A stretch of 64,000 bases of DNA from Streptosporangium saharense (GTDB lineage: Bacteria; Actinomycetota; Actinomycetes; Streptosporangiales; Streptosporangiaceae), in contig NZ_JACHJP010000001.1 of the NCBI RefSeq assembly GCF_014203715.1, forward strand, positions 186,001 to 250,000. Direction: 5' to 3'. Each line of letters begins with the position of its first letter. Position 1 is the stretch's first letter. Below the pieces are notes generated by a model. The model was not told the origin of the DNA, did not search any database, and saw only the letters and a program-made list of their open reading frames with translations. Of the stretch, positions 16,690 to 25,504 are shown piece after piece. A program made the translations under genes and the position numbers.

Positions 16690-16703
16690 AGGTCCTAGGA
16701 CCT
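16690..16703. promoter_or_regulatory. 14-bp perfect palindrome, candidate response-regulator operator
   Basis: AGGTCCTAGGACCT is its own reverse complement. It lies 43 bases before the kinase GTG and 57 bases before the divergent SDR start. Its G-rich/C-rich half-sites resemble sites of NarL/DevR-type regulators, the class encoded two genes away. Confidence 0.6.
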
Positions 16704-16733
16704 GTGGCTGACCGGTTCCGTCCCGGGTGCTCG

Positions 16734-16739
16734 TAGAGT
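16734..16739 (+). promoter_or_regulatory. -10 element (TAGAGT) of the kinase operon, leaderless start
   Basis: TAGAGT ends 6 bases before the GTG at 16746. That distance is typical of leaderless transcripts in actinobacteria. No consensus -35 is seen at the usual spacing, so an activator at the palindrome upstream is plausible. Confidence 0.5.
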
Positions 16740-16745
16740 TTCAGC

Positions 16746-17876
16746 GTGGAGAGCGTGGGAGACGACAGGGACGCCGTGCTGCACGCGGTCAGCTCGGCCG
16801 TCCTGGCCGTGACCAGGCACCTGTCCGTCAGGGAGGTGCTCCAGGTCATCGTGCGTTCGGCGCGGCGGCTGCTGGACGCCCGCTACGCCGCGCTCGGGGT
16901 GCCCGACGACCAGGGGGCCTTCGCCGAGTTCGTCGCCGAGGGCATCTCGGACGAGCAGTGGGACGCGATCGGGCCGATGCCCCGCCAGCACGGCATGCTC
17001 GGCGCGATGTTGCGCGAGGGGGCGCCGGTCAGGCTTGCCGACATCCGCAAGGACCACCGCTTCGAGTACTGGCCGAGGGCGCACCCGGTGCTCAAGGACT
17101 TCCTCGGGGTGCCGATCCTCGACGGCGACGCGGTGCTGGGCATCATCTTCCTGTCCAACAAGCGCTCACCGGGCGGCTTCACCGAGGCCGACCAGGACCT
17201 GCTCACCATGTTCGCCGCGCACGCCGCGATCGCCCTCACCAACGCGCGCCTGTACGAGCGCGGCAGGGAGCTGGCGCTGGTCGAGGAGCGCACCCGGATG
17301 GCCAGGGAGCTGCACGACGCGGTCACCCAGAAGCTCTTCTCCCTCAGGCTCACCGCCCAGGCCGCCTCCTCGCTGGTGCGCCGCGACCCGGACCGGGCCC
17401 TCCACGAGCTCGAACGGGTCGAACGGCTCGCCGGGGAGGCGCTCGCCGAGCTGCGCGCGGTGATCGTCGAGCTGCGCCCCGCCGAGCTCGACCGGCACGG
17501 CCTGGCCGAGACGCTCCGCAAACACGTCCGCCTGCTCGACCGGCTGCACCCGGCGTCGTTCACCTTCGAGGAGAGACCGGTGTGCGAGCTGGACCCGGCG
17601 ACCGAGGTCGCCGTGCTGCGGGTGGCCCAGGAGGCGCTGCACAACGCCTCCCGGCACGCCAGGGCCGTCGGCGTCGCCGTACGGCTCGGCTGCGAGGGAG
17701 GCAGGGTGGTCCTTGAGGTGCGTGACGACGGGACGGGCTTCGACGTGGCAGCCGCGGCGGGCCGGGGGCTGGGCATCGCCTCGATGGAGGACCGGGCACA
17801 CGCCCTGGGCGGGAGCGTGCTCGTCAGTTCGGCCCCCGGGGAGGGGACGCTCGTGCGGATGGAGGTTCCGGTGTGA
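16746..17876 (+). CDS. GAF-domain sensor histidine kinase (HisKA_3, DevS/NreB-like)
   Basis: A 376-residue cytosolic sensor kinase. Residues about 15-170 form one GAF domain ([22 protein letters not shown] to [11 protein letters not shown]). The dimerisation helix has the phospho-acceptor His190 in [16 protein letters not shown]. The ATPase domain has the N box [11 protein letters not shown] and the G-type boxes DDGTGFD and GRGLGIASM. There is no membrane helix, so it senses a cytosolic signal; GAF kinases of this class often bind heme or redox cofactors, which I cannot show here. Its stop overlaps the start of the partner regulator (GTGA). Confidence 0.92.
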   Translation: MESVGDDRDAVLHAVSSAVLAVTRHLSVREVLQVIVRSARRLLDARYAALGVPDDQGAFAEFVAEGISDEQWDAIGPMPRQHGMLGAMLREGAPVRLADIRKDHRFEYWPRAHPVLKDFLGVPILDGDAVLGIIFLSNKRSPGGFTEADQDLLTMFAAHAAIALTNARLYERGRELALVEERTRMARELHDAVTQKLFSLRLTAQAASSLVRRDPDRALHELERVERLAGEALAELRAVIVELRPAELDRHGLAETLRKHVRLLDRLHPASFTFEERPVCELDPATEVAVLRVAQEALHNASRHARAVGVAVRLGCEGGRVVLEVRDDGTGFDVAAAAGRGLGIASMEDRAHALGGSVLVSSAPGEGTLVRMEVPV

Positions 17877-18508
17877 TCAGGGTGCTCATCGCCGACGACC
17901 ACCCGGTGGTCAGGCAGGGCCTGCGGACCTTCCTCGCCCTGCAGGACGACCTCGACGTCGTGGGGGAGGCCGCAGACGGCGAGGAGGCCGTCGAGCTGAC
18001 ACGGTCGCTCGACCCGGACGTGCTGCTGCTCGACCTGAAGATGCCTGTCCTGGACGGACACGGCACGCTGCTGCGGCTCAGGGAGCTCGGCCTGTCACCC
18101 CGGGTGCTGGTGCTGACCTCGGTCGGCGACCGTCAGGACGTCACCCCGGCCATCAGGGCGGGCGCGACCGGCTTCCTCTACAAGGACGTCGATCCCGCCG
18201 CGCTCGTCCAGGCCATCCGCGCGGTCAGCGGCGGTCAGGTGCTGCTGGCCGCCGAGGCCGCGGAGGCGATGCTGACGGCCCCCGCGAGCGTGCCGGGCTC
18301 GCCCACGCCCCCGATGACGCCGCTCACCGAGCGGGAACGCGAGGTCCTGGCGCTGATCGCCTCGGGCCGCTCGAACCGGGAGATCGCCCGCGAGCTGACC
18401 GTCGCCGAGAAGACCGTCAAGACCCACGTCTCCAACGTGCTGATGAAACTCGGCGTCCAGGACCGCACCCAGGCCGCCCTCTACGCGGTACGGCACGGCC
18501 TGGCCTGA
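17873..18508 (+). CDS. NarL-type response regulator, partner of the GAF kinase
   Basis: A 211-residue regulator with receiver residues DD (8-9), phospho-acceptor Asp54 in LLLDLKMP, and Lys in FLYKDV. A LuxR-type HTH sits at about 145-205 ([43 protein letters not shown]). The GTG start overlaps the kinase stop, so the pair is cotranscribed and equimolar synthesis is likely. It probably binds the AGGTCCTAGGACCT palindrome upstream of the operon and so also controls the divergent SDR-queA pair. It ends 6 bases before a convergent gene. Confidence 0.93.
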   Translation: MIRVLIADDHPVVRQGLRTFLALQDDLDVVGEAADGEEAVELTRSLDPDVLLLDLKMPVLDGHGTLLRLRELGLSPRVLVLTSVGDRQDVTPAIRAGATGFLYKDVDPAALVQAIRAVSGGQVLLAAEAAEAMLTAPASVPGSPTPPMTPLTEREREVLALIASGRSNREIARELTVAEKTVKTHVSNVLMKLGVQDRTQAALYAVRHGLA

Positions 18509-18514
18509 GGCGGG

Positions 18515-19234
18515 TCAGACCAGCTCGGAGATGGCGTGGTGGGCGGCCACGCGGGCCCGCCGTACGGCACGGTCGAGGGCACGCAGCGCCTGGCTCCTGA
18601 CCGCGACCTGGCCCGAGGTGAGGCCCCGCTCGTCGGCGATCCTGAGCACCGCGGTGAGCCGGGCGGCCAGGGCGGCGACGCGGTGGGCGCGGGCGGGGTA
18701 GCCGGGCGCCAGGCCGTCGTCGAGGGTCTGCGCCCGCCGGTGCCCCTGGGCGGGCCCCCCGACGCCCGTCAGCGCGTCCGTGGCGTCGCGCATCGCCATG
18801 GTCAGGGCGTGCTCCGCCTCCGCGAGGGAAGGAATGTCCGGAATGTTAACGCTGGCCGCGAGCACGCTCCAGCGCACCCCGGCGTACGATGAGCCGCGGC
18901 GGTCCCGTGCGGGGACCAAGCCCAGGCATCTTCCGGGGAAAACGGCTATCGCCGCCTGCCCGGCCTCGATCGCCGCGGAGTTGAAGGAGGGCGGTCCGGT
19001 GAGTCCGAGCGGGTCGCCCGCCACGGGAAGCGCCAGGCGCAGCGAACGCATCCCCTCGACCCTCAGGTCGGCGAGGAAGCCGCGCAGGGAAACGTCGCCC
19101 GTCTCCTCAGCGACGAGTTGGGGGCCCGCCTGCCGTTCCACACGGTCGGCGGCCTCGTCGAGGCCGACCTGTCCGGTGAGCCAGGCGTTGCCCCAGCAGA
19201 CCAAGGTGGCCGAGATCTGTGAATCAGGGTGCAC
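18515..19234 (-). CDS. Actinobacterial hypothetical protein, 239 residues
   Basis: A soluble protein with an N-terminal part that looks like a folded alpha/beta domain (LVCWGNAWLTGQVGLDEAADRV, then a GDVSLRGFLADLRVEGM segment). A helical, Ala/Arg-rich C-terminal half begins near residue 140 (AEHALTMAMRDATDALTG). No signal peptide or membrane helix is seen and I recognise no family. The start is a GTG at 19234. It is convergent with the response regulator and divergent from the ABC ATPase (66-base gap). GC-type codon use agrees with a real gene. Confidence 0.65.
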   Translation of the reverse strand: MHPDSQISATLVCWGNAWLTGQVGLDEAADRVERQAGPQLVAEETGDVSLRGFLADLRVEGMRSLRLALPVAGDPLGLTGPPSFNSAAIEAGQAAIAVFPGRCLGLVPARDRRGSSYAGVRWSVLAASVNIPDIPSLAEAEHALTMAMRDATDALTGVGGPAQGHRRAQTLDDGLAPGYPARAHRVAALAARLTAVLRIADERGLTSGQVAVRSQALRALDRAVRRARVAAHHAISELV

Positions 19235-19300
19235 CGATCCACGATATGCGCTCGCCCTGCAATAGGTTTTGTTCGAGCGATACTCAAGGAGGCGTAAGGG

Positions 19301-20095
19301 ATGGGCGGTCAGGTGCTTCGGCTACAGGACGTCACCGTCCGCAGGGACGGTGCGGCCCTGCTGCGGGACATCGACTGGACCGTTCACGAGGACGAGCGGT
19401 GGGTCGTCATCGGTCCCAACGGCGCGGGCAAGACGACGCTGCTGCAGGTCGCGGGGACGATGCTGTTCCCGGCCGAGGGCGTCGTCGAGATCCTTGGGGA
19501 ACGGCTCGGTCAGACGGACGTGTTCGACCTGCGGCCCAGGATCGGCATCGCGAGCGCCGCGCTCGCCGAGAAGGTCCCGCCGGACGAGAAGGTCATCGAC
19601 CTCGTTCTCACCGCGTCGTACGCGATCCTCGGGCGCTGGACGGAGGAGTACGACTCCAACGACGTCACCAGGGCCGTCGAGCTGATCGACCAGCTCGGCT
19701 GCGCCCACCTGATCAGGCGCCGGTTCAACACGCTGTCCGAGGGTGAGCGCAAGAGGGTGCAGATCGCCAGGGCGCTCATGCCCGACCCCGAGCTGCTGCT
19801 GCTCGACGAGCCCGCCGCGGGCCTGGACCTCGGCGGCAGGGAGGACCTGGTCCGCCGTCTCTCCACGCTGGCCAACGACCCGAAGGCGCCGACCATGGTG
19901 CTGGTCACCCACCACGTCGAGGAGGTGCCGAGCGGCTTCACCCACGCGCTGCTGCTGCGGCATGGCTCCGTCGTCGCGCAGGGGCCCATCGACCAGGTGA
20001 TGACCGCCGAGAACCTCTCGCGCACCTTCGCCGTCCCGCTGACCCTGGAACGCGGGCGCGATGACCGGTGGTATGCCCGCGCCTACCAGTTCTGA
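19301..20095 (+). CDS. Stand-alone ABC transporter ATP-binding protein
   Basis: A 264-residue ABC ATPase. Walker A is GPNGAGKTTLL near residue 46, the signature is LSEGERKRVQIARAL near 155, Walker B is LLLDEPAAGLDL, and the switch His lies in LVTHHVEEVP. The gene carries one nucleotide-binding domain and no permease; none is encoded next to it. The layout matches the ModF/YlmA-type single ATPases of actinobacteria, whose transport or non-transport role is unclear. An AAGGAGG Shine-Dalgarno lies about 10 bases before the ATG. The SPFH gene follows after 93 bases on the same strand. Confidence 0.88.
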   Translation: MGGQVLRLQDVTVRRDGAALLRDIDWTVHEDERWVVIGPNGAGKTTLLQVAGTMLFPAEGVVEILGERLGQTDVFDLRPRIGIASAALAEKVPPDEKVIDLVLTASYAILGRWTEEYDSNDVTRAVELIDQLGCAHLIRRRFNTLSEGERKRVQIARALMPDPELLLLDEPAAGLDLGGREDLVRRLSTLANDPKAPTMVLVTHHVEEVPSGFTHALLLRHGSVVAQGPIDQVMTAENLSRTFAVPLTLERGRDDRWYARAYQF

Positions 20096-20188
20096 GCTTG
20101 TTTACGCTGTTCAGGGGTCGGTAACGAGAAAACCAAATACCATTCCGAGCGAGAGAGATCCACTTGACTCGACCGTCCGGAGTGGCTC

Positions 20189-21112
20189 ATGGAAACGCTT
20201 CTTGCCGCGCTCGTCGCGGTGGCCGTCGTTGGCTTCATCCTTTTTCGGGCGATTCATATCGTTCCTCAGGCCACCGCGGGGGTCGTGGAGCGCCTCGGGC
20301 GCTACCACCGGACACTCTCCCCGGGCCTGAACTTCGTGGTCCCCTTCGTCGATCGCCTCAAGCGCACGATCGACCTGCGTGAACAGGTCGTCTCCTTCCC
20401 GCCGCAGCCCGTGGTGACCTCGGACAACCTCATCGTCTCCGTGGACACGGTCGTGCACCTGCGCGTCGCGGACCCCAAGGCCGCGACCTACGAGATCGCC
20501 GACTTCCTGGTCGGCATCGAGCAGCTCACCGTGACCACGCTGCGTAACGTGATCGGCGGCATGGAGCTCGAACAGGTGCTCGCCTCCCGCGAGGAGATCA
20601 ACACCGAACTGCGCGCCGCACTCGACGGCGCGGGCGGCTGGGGGATCAGGATCGGCAGGGTCAGGCTCAAGGCCATCCAGCCCTCCGCCGAGATCCAGGA
20701 GTCGATGGAGCGCCAGATCCGCGCCGACAGGGACAGGAAGGCAGCCCTGCTCGCGGCCGACGGCCAGAAGCAGGCGGCCATCCTCAGCGCCGAGGGGCAC
20801 AAGCAGGCCGCGGTGCTCAAGGCGCGGGGCGAGGCGGAGGCCGTGGTGCTCAGGGCGCAGGCCGACGCCGAGGCCAAGGCGGTGCGGGCCAAGGGGGAGG
20901 CGGACGCGATCGGCATGGTCTTCCGCGCGATCCACGACGGCAAGCCCGACCAGCGACTCCTGGCCTACCAGTACCTCAGGACCCTGCCCGAGATCGCGAA
21001 GGGCGACGCCAACAAGGTTTGGATCGTTCCATCCGAAATGGCCAAGGCCGTGGAGAACCTCGGCGGCCTGTTCACGGTCAGGGAGAAGAAGACCGCCGAG
21101 GAGAGCGGCTGA
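20189..21112 (+). CDS. SPFH/stomatin-family membrane protein
   Basis: A 307-residue protein with one N-terminal membrane helix (LLAALVAVAVVGFILF), then an SPFH (band 7) domain. The domain runs from GVVERLGRYHRTLSPGLNFVVPF to ERQIRADRDRKAALLAADGQ. A long Ala/Glu/Lys-rich coiled coil follows (KQAAVLKARGEAEAVVLRAQADAEAKA), as is normal for stomatin-like proteins that oligomerise into rings. These proteins organise membrane microdomains. No NfeD partner is adjacent. The start has GGAG upstream at the usual spacing. Confidence 0.92.
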   Translation: METLLAALVAVAVVGFILFRAIHIVPQATAGVVERLGRYHRTLSPGLNFVVPFVDRLKRTIDLREQVVSFPPQPVVTSDNLIVSVDTVVHLRVADPKAATYEIADFLVGIEQLTVTTLRNVIGGMELEQVLASREEINTELRAALDGAGGWGIRIGRVRLKAIQPSAEIQESMERQIRADRDRKAALLAADGQKQAAILSAEGHKQAAVLKARGEAEAVVLRAQADAEAKAVRAKGEADAIGMVFRAIHDGKPDQRLLAYQYLRTLPEIAKGDANKVWIVPSEMAKAVENLGGLFTVREKKTAEESG

Positions 21113-21128
21113 CGCCCGCCCGGGTGGC

Positions 21129-23066
21129 TCACGGCGGCAGCAGGCGGTAGACGAGGGCGACCGCGAAGAAGGCGGCCGTGGCCAGGGTGAGCAGGGTGTA
21201 GGCGATCCGGGCGGACGGCCCCCACCAGCGGGCCCGCCAGGCCAGCACCGTCGCCGGGACCATCGGTACGGCGAAGACCAGCGCGAGGGTGGCCAGGACG
21301 GGCAGTACGGCAAGGCGCGGGGGGTTCAGCGGAAGGTCGGCCATGAGGACGTTGGGATCGGCCATCAGCAGGCCGAACCCGGCGAGGAAGACCGTGGTCA
21401 GAGCCGCGCAGATCCAGGCGGTGAGGACGGCCAGCCGTGCTTCTCGCGGGCGGCGGATGGCGGCGATCAGGGGAAGAACGAGAACGGCCAGCAGGAGGGC
21501 CAGGGCGCCGGTCGCGAAGAGCGGCAGGGCCAGGCCGGGGGCCTCGTACCACGCGATCCGCTCGTAGACCTCGGCGGGAAGGGCGGAGGAGACGAGGACG
21601 CCGTCCCGGGGGAAGGAGATCCGGGCCTGGCCGCCGCGTTCGGCGAAGAGGCCCGGAGCGGTCTGGACCCAGTGCTGGACCGGCCTTTCCGGGTCGGGGG
21701 ACAGCCCGGTCGTGGTGAGGGTCCCGTCGGGGTTGGCGGTGACGGACGGGGTGGAGAACAGGGTGGCGACCTTCGTCAGGGTGGTGTGGCTGGTGCGGGC
21801 GGAGCGGTAGGAGCCCGCGTGGCGTGAGACGTCCGTGACGAGCGGCGTGAACGCGGGGGCGGCGGGCGTGGGGAAGCGCAGATCGACGATCTGACCGAGG
21901 AGCCGCTGCGCGTCCCAGGCGCCCACCCCCGAGACGCCGTCGCCGTTGAGGACGACGTAGACGCCGAACCCCTGGTCGGGCATGAGAGCCATCGCGTTGT
22001 GGTAGCCGGGGACGTCGCCGTCCTTGTAGAGGAGCCTCCTGCCGCCCCGGGGGCGTTCCTCAAGGACGTAGCCCATGCCGGGCATACGCTCGTCGGCGGT
22101 GAAGTGCCGTTCACGCATCAACCGGGAGACGGGGTCGTCCCCCAACTGGTCGATCATGTAGTTCGCCATGTCGGCGGGGGTGACGGCGGGGCCGGTCCCC
22201 GAGGGCGTCCAGGGGGCGTACTGGCCTTTCTGCTCGACGTAGCCGTCACCCTCGGGCCGGTAGCCCCGGGCGAGCCGCTTTCCGACCGCCGCGGGGTGCG
22301 GCAGGGCCGCGGTCGAACCGGTCATCCGGTGCGCGGCGAAGACGTGCTCCGCGACATGGTGGGCGTACGGCTCGCCGGAGACGATCTCCACGAGGTGGCC
22401 CGCCAGGGCGAGGGCGTAGTTGTCGTAGGCGGTCACGGTGCCCGGGGGCCGTACCCGGGGCGGCTGGCGGTCCCTGAGGCTCTCGGCGAGGGAGGGCAGC
22501 GTCGCCGGGTCCTCCTCCGCGAGGCCGACGAGGTCCTCGTCGAAGCCCGCGGTGTAGGTGAGCAGGTTCTCCAGGGTCACCGGGCGGCCCGGCCAGGTGT
22601 CCTCGATCCTGAACGAGGTCAGGTAGCGGTTGACGTCAGTATGCAGGTCGAGCTTTCCCTGCCTGACCAGGCGCAGTACGGCCTCGGCGGTGAAGACCTT
22701 GGCCAGCGAACCCGTGAGGAAGGGCGTCGTGGCATCGACGGGACGACCCGAGACCGTGTCGGCCAGGCCGTACCCCCTGCTGAGCACCGTCCTGCCGCCC
22801 TCCACGACGACGACGGCGGCACCGGGGATTTTGTCCCTGGAGAGCATGTCCGGCACGAGACGATCGAGGGCGGTGCCGAGGTCGTCGGCCCGATCCTGAG
22901 TGGCGCCGAGGTCGCCTTCCTGGCCTTGGGCTGTCGCCTGGGTGGTGCCGAGGTGGTCAACGGTCGCGCTGGGGCCGCCTGGCCGATCCTGGGCTGCCGC
23001 CTGGGCGGTGTGGGAGGTGAGGAGGACGGCCACGGAGGCGAGGAGGGCGGTTGTGGCTCTCTTCAT
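21129..23066 (-). CDS. Exported serine hydrolase (class C beta-lactamase-like) with C-terminal membrane helices
   Basis: A 645-residue protein. A signal peptide (MKRATTALLASVAVLLTSHTAQA) leads to a short Gln/Asp-rich region with near-repeats (LGTTQATAQ, LGATQDRADDLG). The beta-lactamase/DD-peptidase fold follows, with the SxxK motif in TGSLAKVF and the Tyr motif in YDNYALALAG. After about residue 500 there are five probable membrane helices to the end. This is the common actinobacterial exported serine hydrolase plan, and substrates may be peptides or esters. The ATG at 23066 is chosen for its signal peptide. It is divergent from the tandem sensor kinase. Confidence 0.88.
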   Translation of the reverse strand: MKRATTALLASVAVLLTSHTAQAAAQDRPGGPSATVDHLGTTQATAQGQEGDLGATQDRADDLGTALDRLVPDMLSRDKIPGAAVVVVEGGRTVLSRGYGLADTVSGRPVDATTPFLTGSLAKVFTAEAVLRLVRQGKLDLHTDVNRYLTSFRIEDTWPGRPVTLENLLTYTAGFDEDLVGLAEEDPATLPSLAESLRDRQPPRVRPPGTVTAYDNYALALAGHLVEIVSGEPYAHHVAEHVFAAHRMTGSTAALPHPAAVGKRLARGYRPEGDGYVEQKGQYAPWTPSGTGPAVTPADMANYMIDQLGDDPVSRLMRERHFTADERMPGMGYVLEERPRGGRRLLYKDGDVPGYHNAMALMPDQGFGVYVVLNGDGVSGVGAWDAQRLLGQIVDLRFPTPAAPAFTPLVTDVSRHAGSYRSARTSHTTLTKVATLFSTPSVTANPDGTLTTTGLSPDPERPVQHWVQTAPGLFAERGGQARISFPRDGVLVSSALPAEVYERIAWYEAPGLALPLFATGALALLLAVLVLPLIAAIRRPREARLAVLTAWICAALTTVFLAGFGLLMADPNVLMADLPLNPPRLAVLPVLATLALVFAVPMVPATVLAWRARWWGPSARIAYTLLTLATAAFFAVALVYRLLPP

Positions 23067-23125
23067 GGTCGTCAGCGTGCCGTCGCGGCCTGTCCCGGCA
23101 TCAGTGTCCGGCACCCGAGTTCGAC

Positions 23126-25183
23126 ATGGAGAATGCACGATCAGGGCATATGGTGCATAAAGTGCTGATCGTTCTGGTGGTCCTCGTCGGCGCCGCGTTC
23201 GATCCGCTCCACCCGGTGCCGAGCGCGCCGTTCGCCCTCGTCGTGGCCCTGCAGGTGCTGCACTGCCTGACGCCGTGGCGCGGCCGCTGGTCACTGGCCG
23301 TCCAGGTCCTCCTGCTGCCCTGGGCGGGACCCGCCGCGGCGGGCATGGTCGCGGCGTCGGCGCTGCTCCTCCTGCGCGGGACGGCCCGTTGGTGCCTGTT
23401 CGCCTCGGTGGTCGTCGCGGCGGCCCTGCTGGCGCCCACGACGCCGTTCGAGATCACGCTCGCGGCGCTGAACGCCGCATGCCAGGGGCTCGTCCTGTAC
23501 GGCGTGACCCGGCTCGGCGACACGCGTGCCGCCCTCCAGGCCGCCCGCGCGGAACTGGCCGCCGGGTCGGTCGCCGCGGAGCGCTCCCGGGCCGCCCGAG
23601 AGCTGGAGTCCGTCCTCGGAGGCGCCCTGTCCACGATCGCCACCCTCGCCGGACGTGGGGAGGCCGCCGGACGCGGCGAGACTGCCGGACGCGGCGAGAC
23701 TGCCGGACGCGGCGAGGCCGCCGGACGTGAAGAGGCGGTGCGGATCGCCGAGATCTCCCGGGCGACGGCGGCGCGGGCCCGTGCCGTCCCGGTAGCGGCC
23801 GAACAGGGCCCGGAGCCGGATCTCATGCCCAGGCTCGCGCTGCCGATCCTGGTCGTGGTGCACGCCGGATACCTCGTGACCTCGCTGATCTACCTCGGGG
23901 GACGCCCGGTGCTCGCGCTGGTCGCCGCGGGGATCCTCGGGCTGAACCTCTATCACGCCCTGCCCCGCCCGTACGGCGCGCGCCCCCGGCACGTCGTCTG
24001 GACGGCCTGCCCGCTGCTCCTGCTCACGGCCGTCACGCTCCTGCTTCCCGGGCAGGCCTATCCGCAGCTCGCCGGGTTCGCCGCGGCCGGGTTCCTGGTC
24101 CTCGGGCGGGCCTGGTGGCCGCTGGCCGGGGTGGTCGTGGCCGCGCTCGCGGTCGTGCTGGCCGTACGGGGCGAGGCTCCGGCGGACAACCTGTACTGGA
24201 CGTTCAACGCGGTCGCCGTCGCGGCCATGTTCCACGGGCTGGCCGTACAGACGTCGCTGGTCCTGCAGGCGAGGCAGGCGCAGCGGGCACTGGCGGCGCT
24301 GGCCGTGGCCGACGAGCGCAGGCGCATCTCCCGTGACGTCCACGACCTGCTTGGATACGGGCTCTCCGCGATCACGGTCAAGGCCGAGCTCGCCGTACGG
24401 GCGGGAGAGGAGGACGCGCGGGGGCAGCTCGGGGAGATCGCCGCCATCGCCCGCCGGTCGCTGGCCGCGCTGCGGGCCATCCCGGCCGAGCCCGATCCCC
24501 GGCTCTCGCTGGCCGCGGAGGTCGACTCGGCCCGCGCGGTCCTCCTGGCGGCGGGCGTCGAGGTCACCGTGCGCCGGGAGTCGGACAGGGACGACGCGCT
24601 GCTGGCGATCGTCCTGCGCGAGGCCGTCACCAACGTGCTGCGGCACAGCGACGCCACCCGCTGCCGCATCGAGATCACCCGGGACGGGCTGCTCGTCGTC
24701 AACGACGGCGCTCACCATGCGAAAGGATCGGGCAGCGGCACGGCCAACCTCGTCGCGCGGGTCACCGCGGTGGGAGGCACGCTGACCGCCGGGCGTGACG
24801 GCGGCGAGTATCGGCTGAGGGCGCTATATCCAGCCGTTCTCGGCGGCGATGCGGACGGCGTCGAGCCGGTTGCGCGCGTCCAGCTTGGTGACGATCGCCC
24901 CGAGGTAGTTGCGTACGGTCCCCCTGCTCAGGAACAGCTCGGCCGCGATCTCGGCCAGGTCGGCGCCCTCACCGGCCCGGCGCAGCACCTCGGCCTCGCG
25001 CGGGCTCAGCGGGTTCGGCCGCCCGGTGATGGCGGCGGCGGCCAGGCCGGGATCGACGACGGTCTCGCCCGCGCTGACCCGCCGGATCGCCTCGGCCAGC
25101 CGGGCGGGCGGCGCGTCCTTCAGCATGAAACCGCGTGCCCCGATCTCCAGCGCCCTGCGCAGGGTCTCGGGCCTGCCCGCTGA
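23126..25183 (+). CDS. Tandem membrane sensor histidine kinase with one degenerate DHp copy
   Basis: A 685-residue frame. Block 1: membrane helices (about 10-115), then ARELESVLGGALSTI, which aligns with a HisKA_3 helix but has Glu161 where His should be. A Gly/Arg/Glu repeat linker follows, then a second DHp-like helix (RIAEISRATAARARAV). Block 2: more membrane helices (about 235-385), the active helix RISRDVHDLLGYGLSAI with His406, and a DesK-type ATPase domain (VLREAVTNVLRHS). The usual kinase end falls near LRALYP (about residue 570). No stop follows, so the frame runs about 115 residues further, antisense to the convergent response regulator. An ATG at 23150 is an alternative start. Confidence 0.8.
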   Translation: MENARSGHMVHKVLIVLVVLVGAAFDPLHPVPSAPFALVVALQVLHCLTPWRGRWSLAVQVLLLPWAGPAAAGMVAASALLLLRGTARWCLFASVVVAAALLAPTTPFEITLAALNAACQGLVLYGVTRLGDTRAALQAARAELAAGSVAAERSRAARELESVLGGALSTIATLAGRGEAAGRGETAGRGETAGRGEAAGREEAVRIAEISRATAARARAVPVAAEQGPEPDLMPRLALPILVVVHAGYLVTSLIYLGGRPVLALVAAGILGLNLYHALPRPYGARPRHVVWTACPLLLLTAVTLLLPGQAYPQLAGFAAAGFLVLGRAWWPLAGVVVAALAVVLAVRGEAPADNLYWTFNAVAVAAMFHGLAVQTSLVLQARQAQRALAALAVADERRRISRDVHDLLGYGLSAITVKAELAVRAGEEDARGQLGEIAAIARRSLAALRAIPAEPDPRLSLAAEVDSARAVLLAAGVEVTVRRESDRDDALLAIVLREAVTNVLRHSDATRCRIEITRDGLLVVNDGAHHAKGSGSGTANLVARVTAVGGTLTAGRDGGEYRLRALYPAVLGGDADGVEPVARVQLGDDRPEVVAYGPPAQEQLGRDLGQVGALTGPAQHLGLARAQRVRPPGDGGGGQAGIDDGLARADPPDRLGQPGGRRVLQHETACPDLQRPAQGLGPAR
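23648..23737 (+). repeat. Five tandem 18-bp repeats inside the kinase gene
   Basis: Five consecutive units based on GCCGGACGCGGCGAGACT encode six-residue repeats of AGRGET/AGRGEA type. The three middle units are nearly identical and the outer two have diverged. They lie between the two DHp-like helices of the degenerate copy, so copy number could vary without breaking the frame. Confidence 0.85.
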
Positions 25184-25432
25184 GGTCAGCATGAGCAGCC
25201 CGCACTCCGGCGCCCGCGCCCGCAGCTCCCCGGCCGCGTCGAGTCCGTCCAGCTCGCCGGGTAGCTGGATGTCCAGCACCACCACCTCGGGGCGGAGTTC
25301 GAGCCCCAGCGTGACCGCCTCCCGTCCGGTCGCCACCTCCCCGACGACCCGCATGTCGTCCTCAAGCTCGATCAGCGCGGCCAGCGCCCCCCTGATGAGG
25401 TGCATGTCCTCGGCCAGCAGAACCCTGATCAC
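24824..25432 (-). CDS. NarL-type response regulator (DesR-like), convergent with its kinase
   Basis: A 202-residue regulator: receiver with acidic pair in LAEDM, phospho-acceptor Asp54 in VVLDIQLP, Lys in FMLKDA, and a LuxR-type HTH at about 137-195 (LSPREAEVLRRAGEGADLAEIAAELFLSRGTVRNYL). It pairs by type with the DesK-like kinase, but the two genes are convergent and overlap at their 3' ends, an unusual arrangement. The GTG at 25432 is preferred: AAGGGG lies about 5 bases upstream, and MIRVLLAED is the usual beginning. A GTG 6 bases earlier is possible. Confidence 0.92.
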   Translation of the reverse strand: MIRVLLAEDMHLIRGALAALIELEDDMRVVGEVATGREAVTLGLELRPEVVVLDIQLPGELDGLDAAGELRARAPECGLLMLTSAGRPETLRRALEIGARGFMLKDAPPARLAEAIRRVSAGETVVDPGLAAAAITGRPNPLSPREAEVLRRAGEGADLAEIAAELFLSRGTVRNYLGAIVTKLDARNRLDAVRIAAENGWI

Positions 25433-25504
25433 GGCCACCCCTTGTCATGCGCTCTTTGTCCTAATGATCCCGGTACCCCGCCGCCTGGCGGGGAGCGCTC
25501 CCCA

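Noticed and set aside
23648-23737. Tandem repeat as a CRISPR array
   Set aside because: Units are directly adjacent with no spacers, keep the reading frame and lie within a kinase gene.
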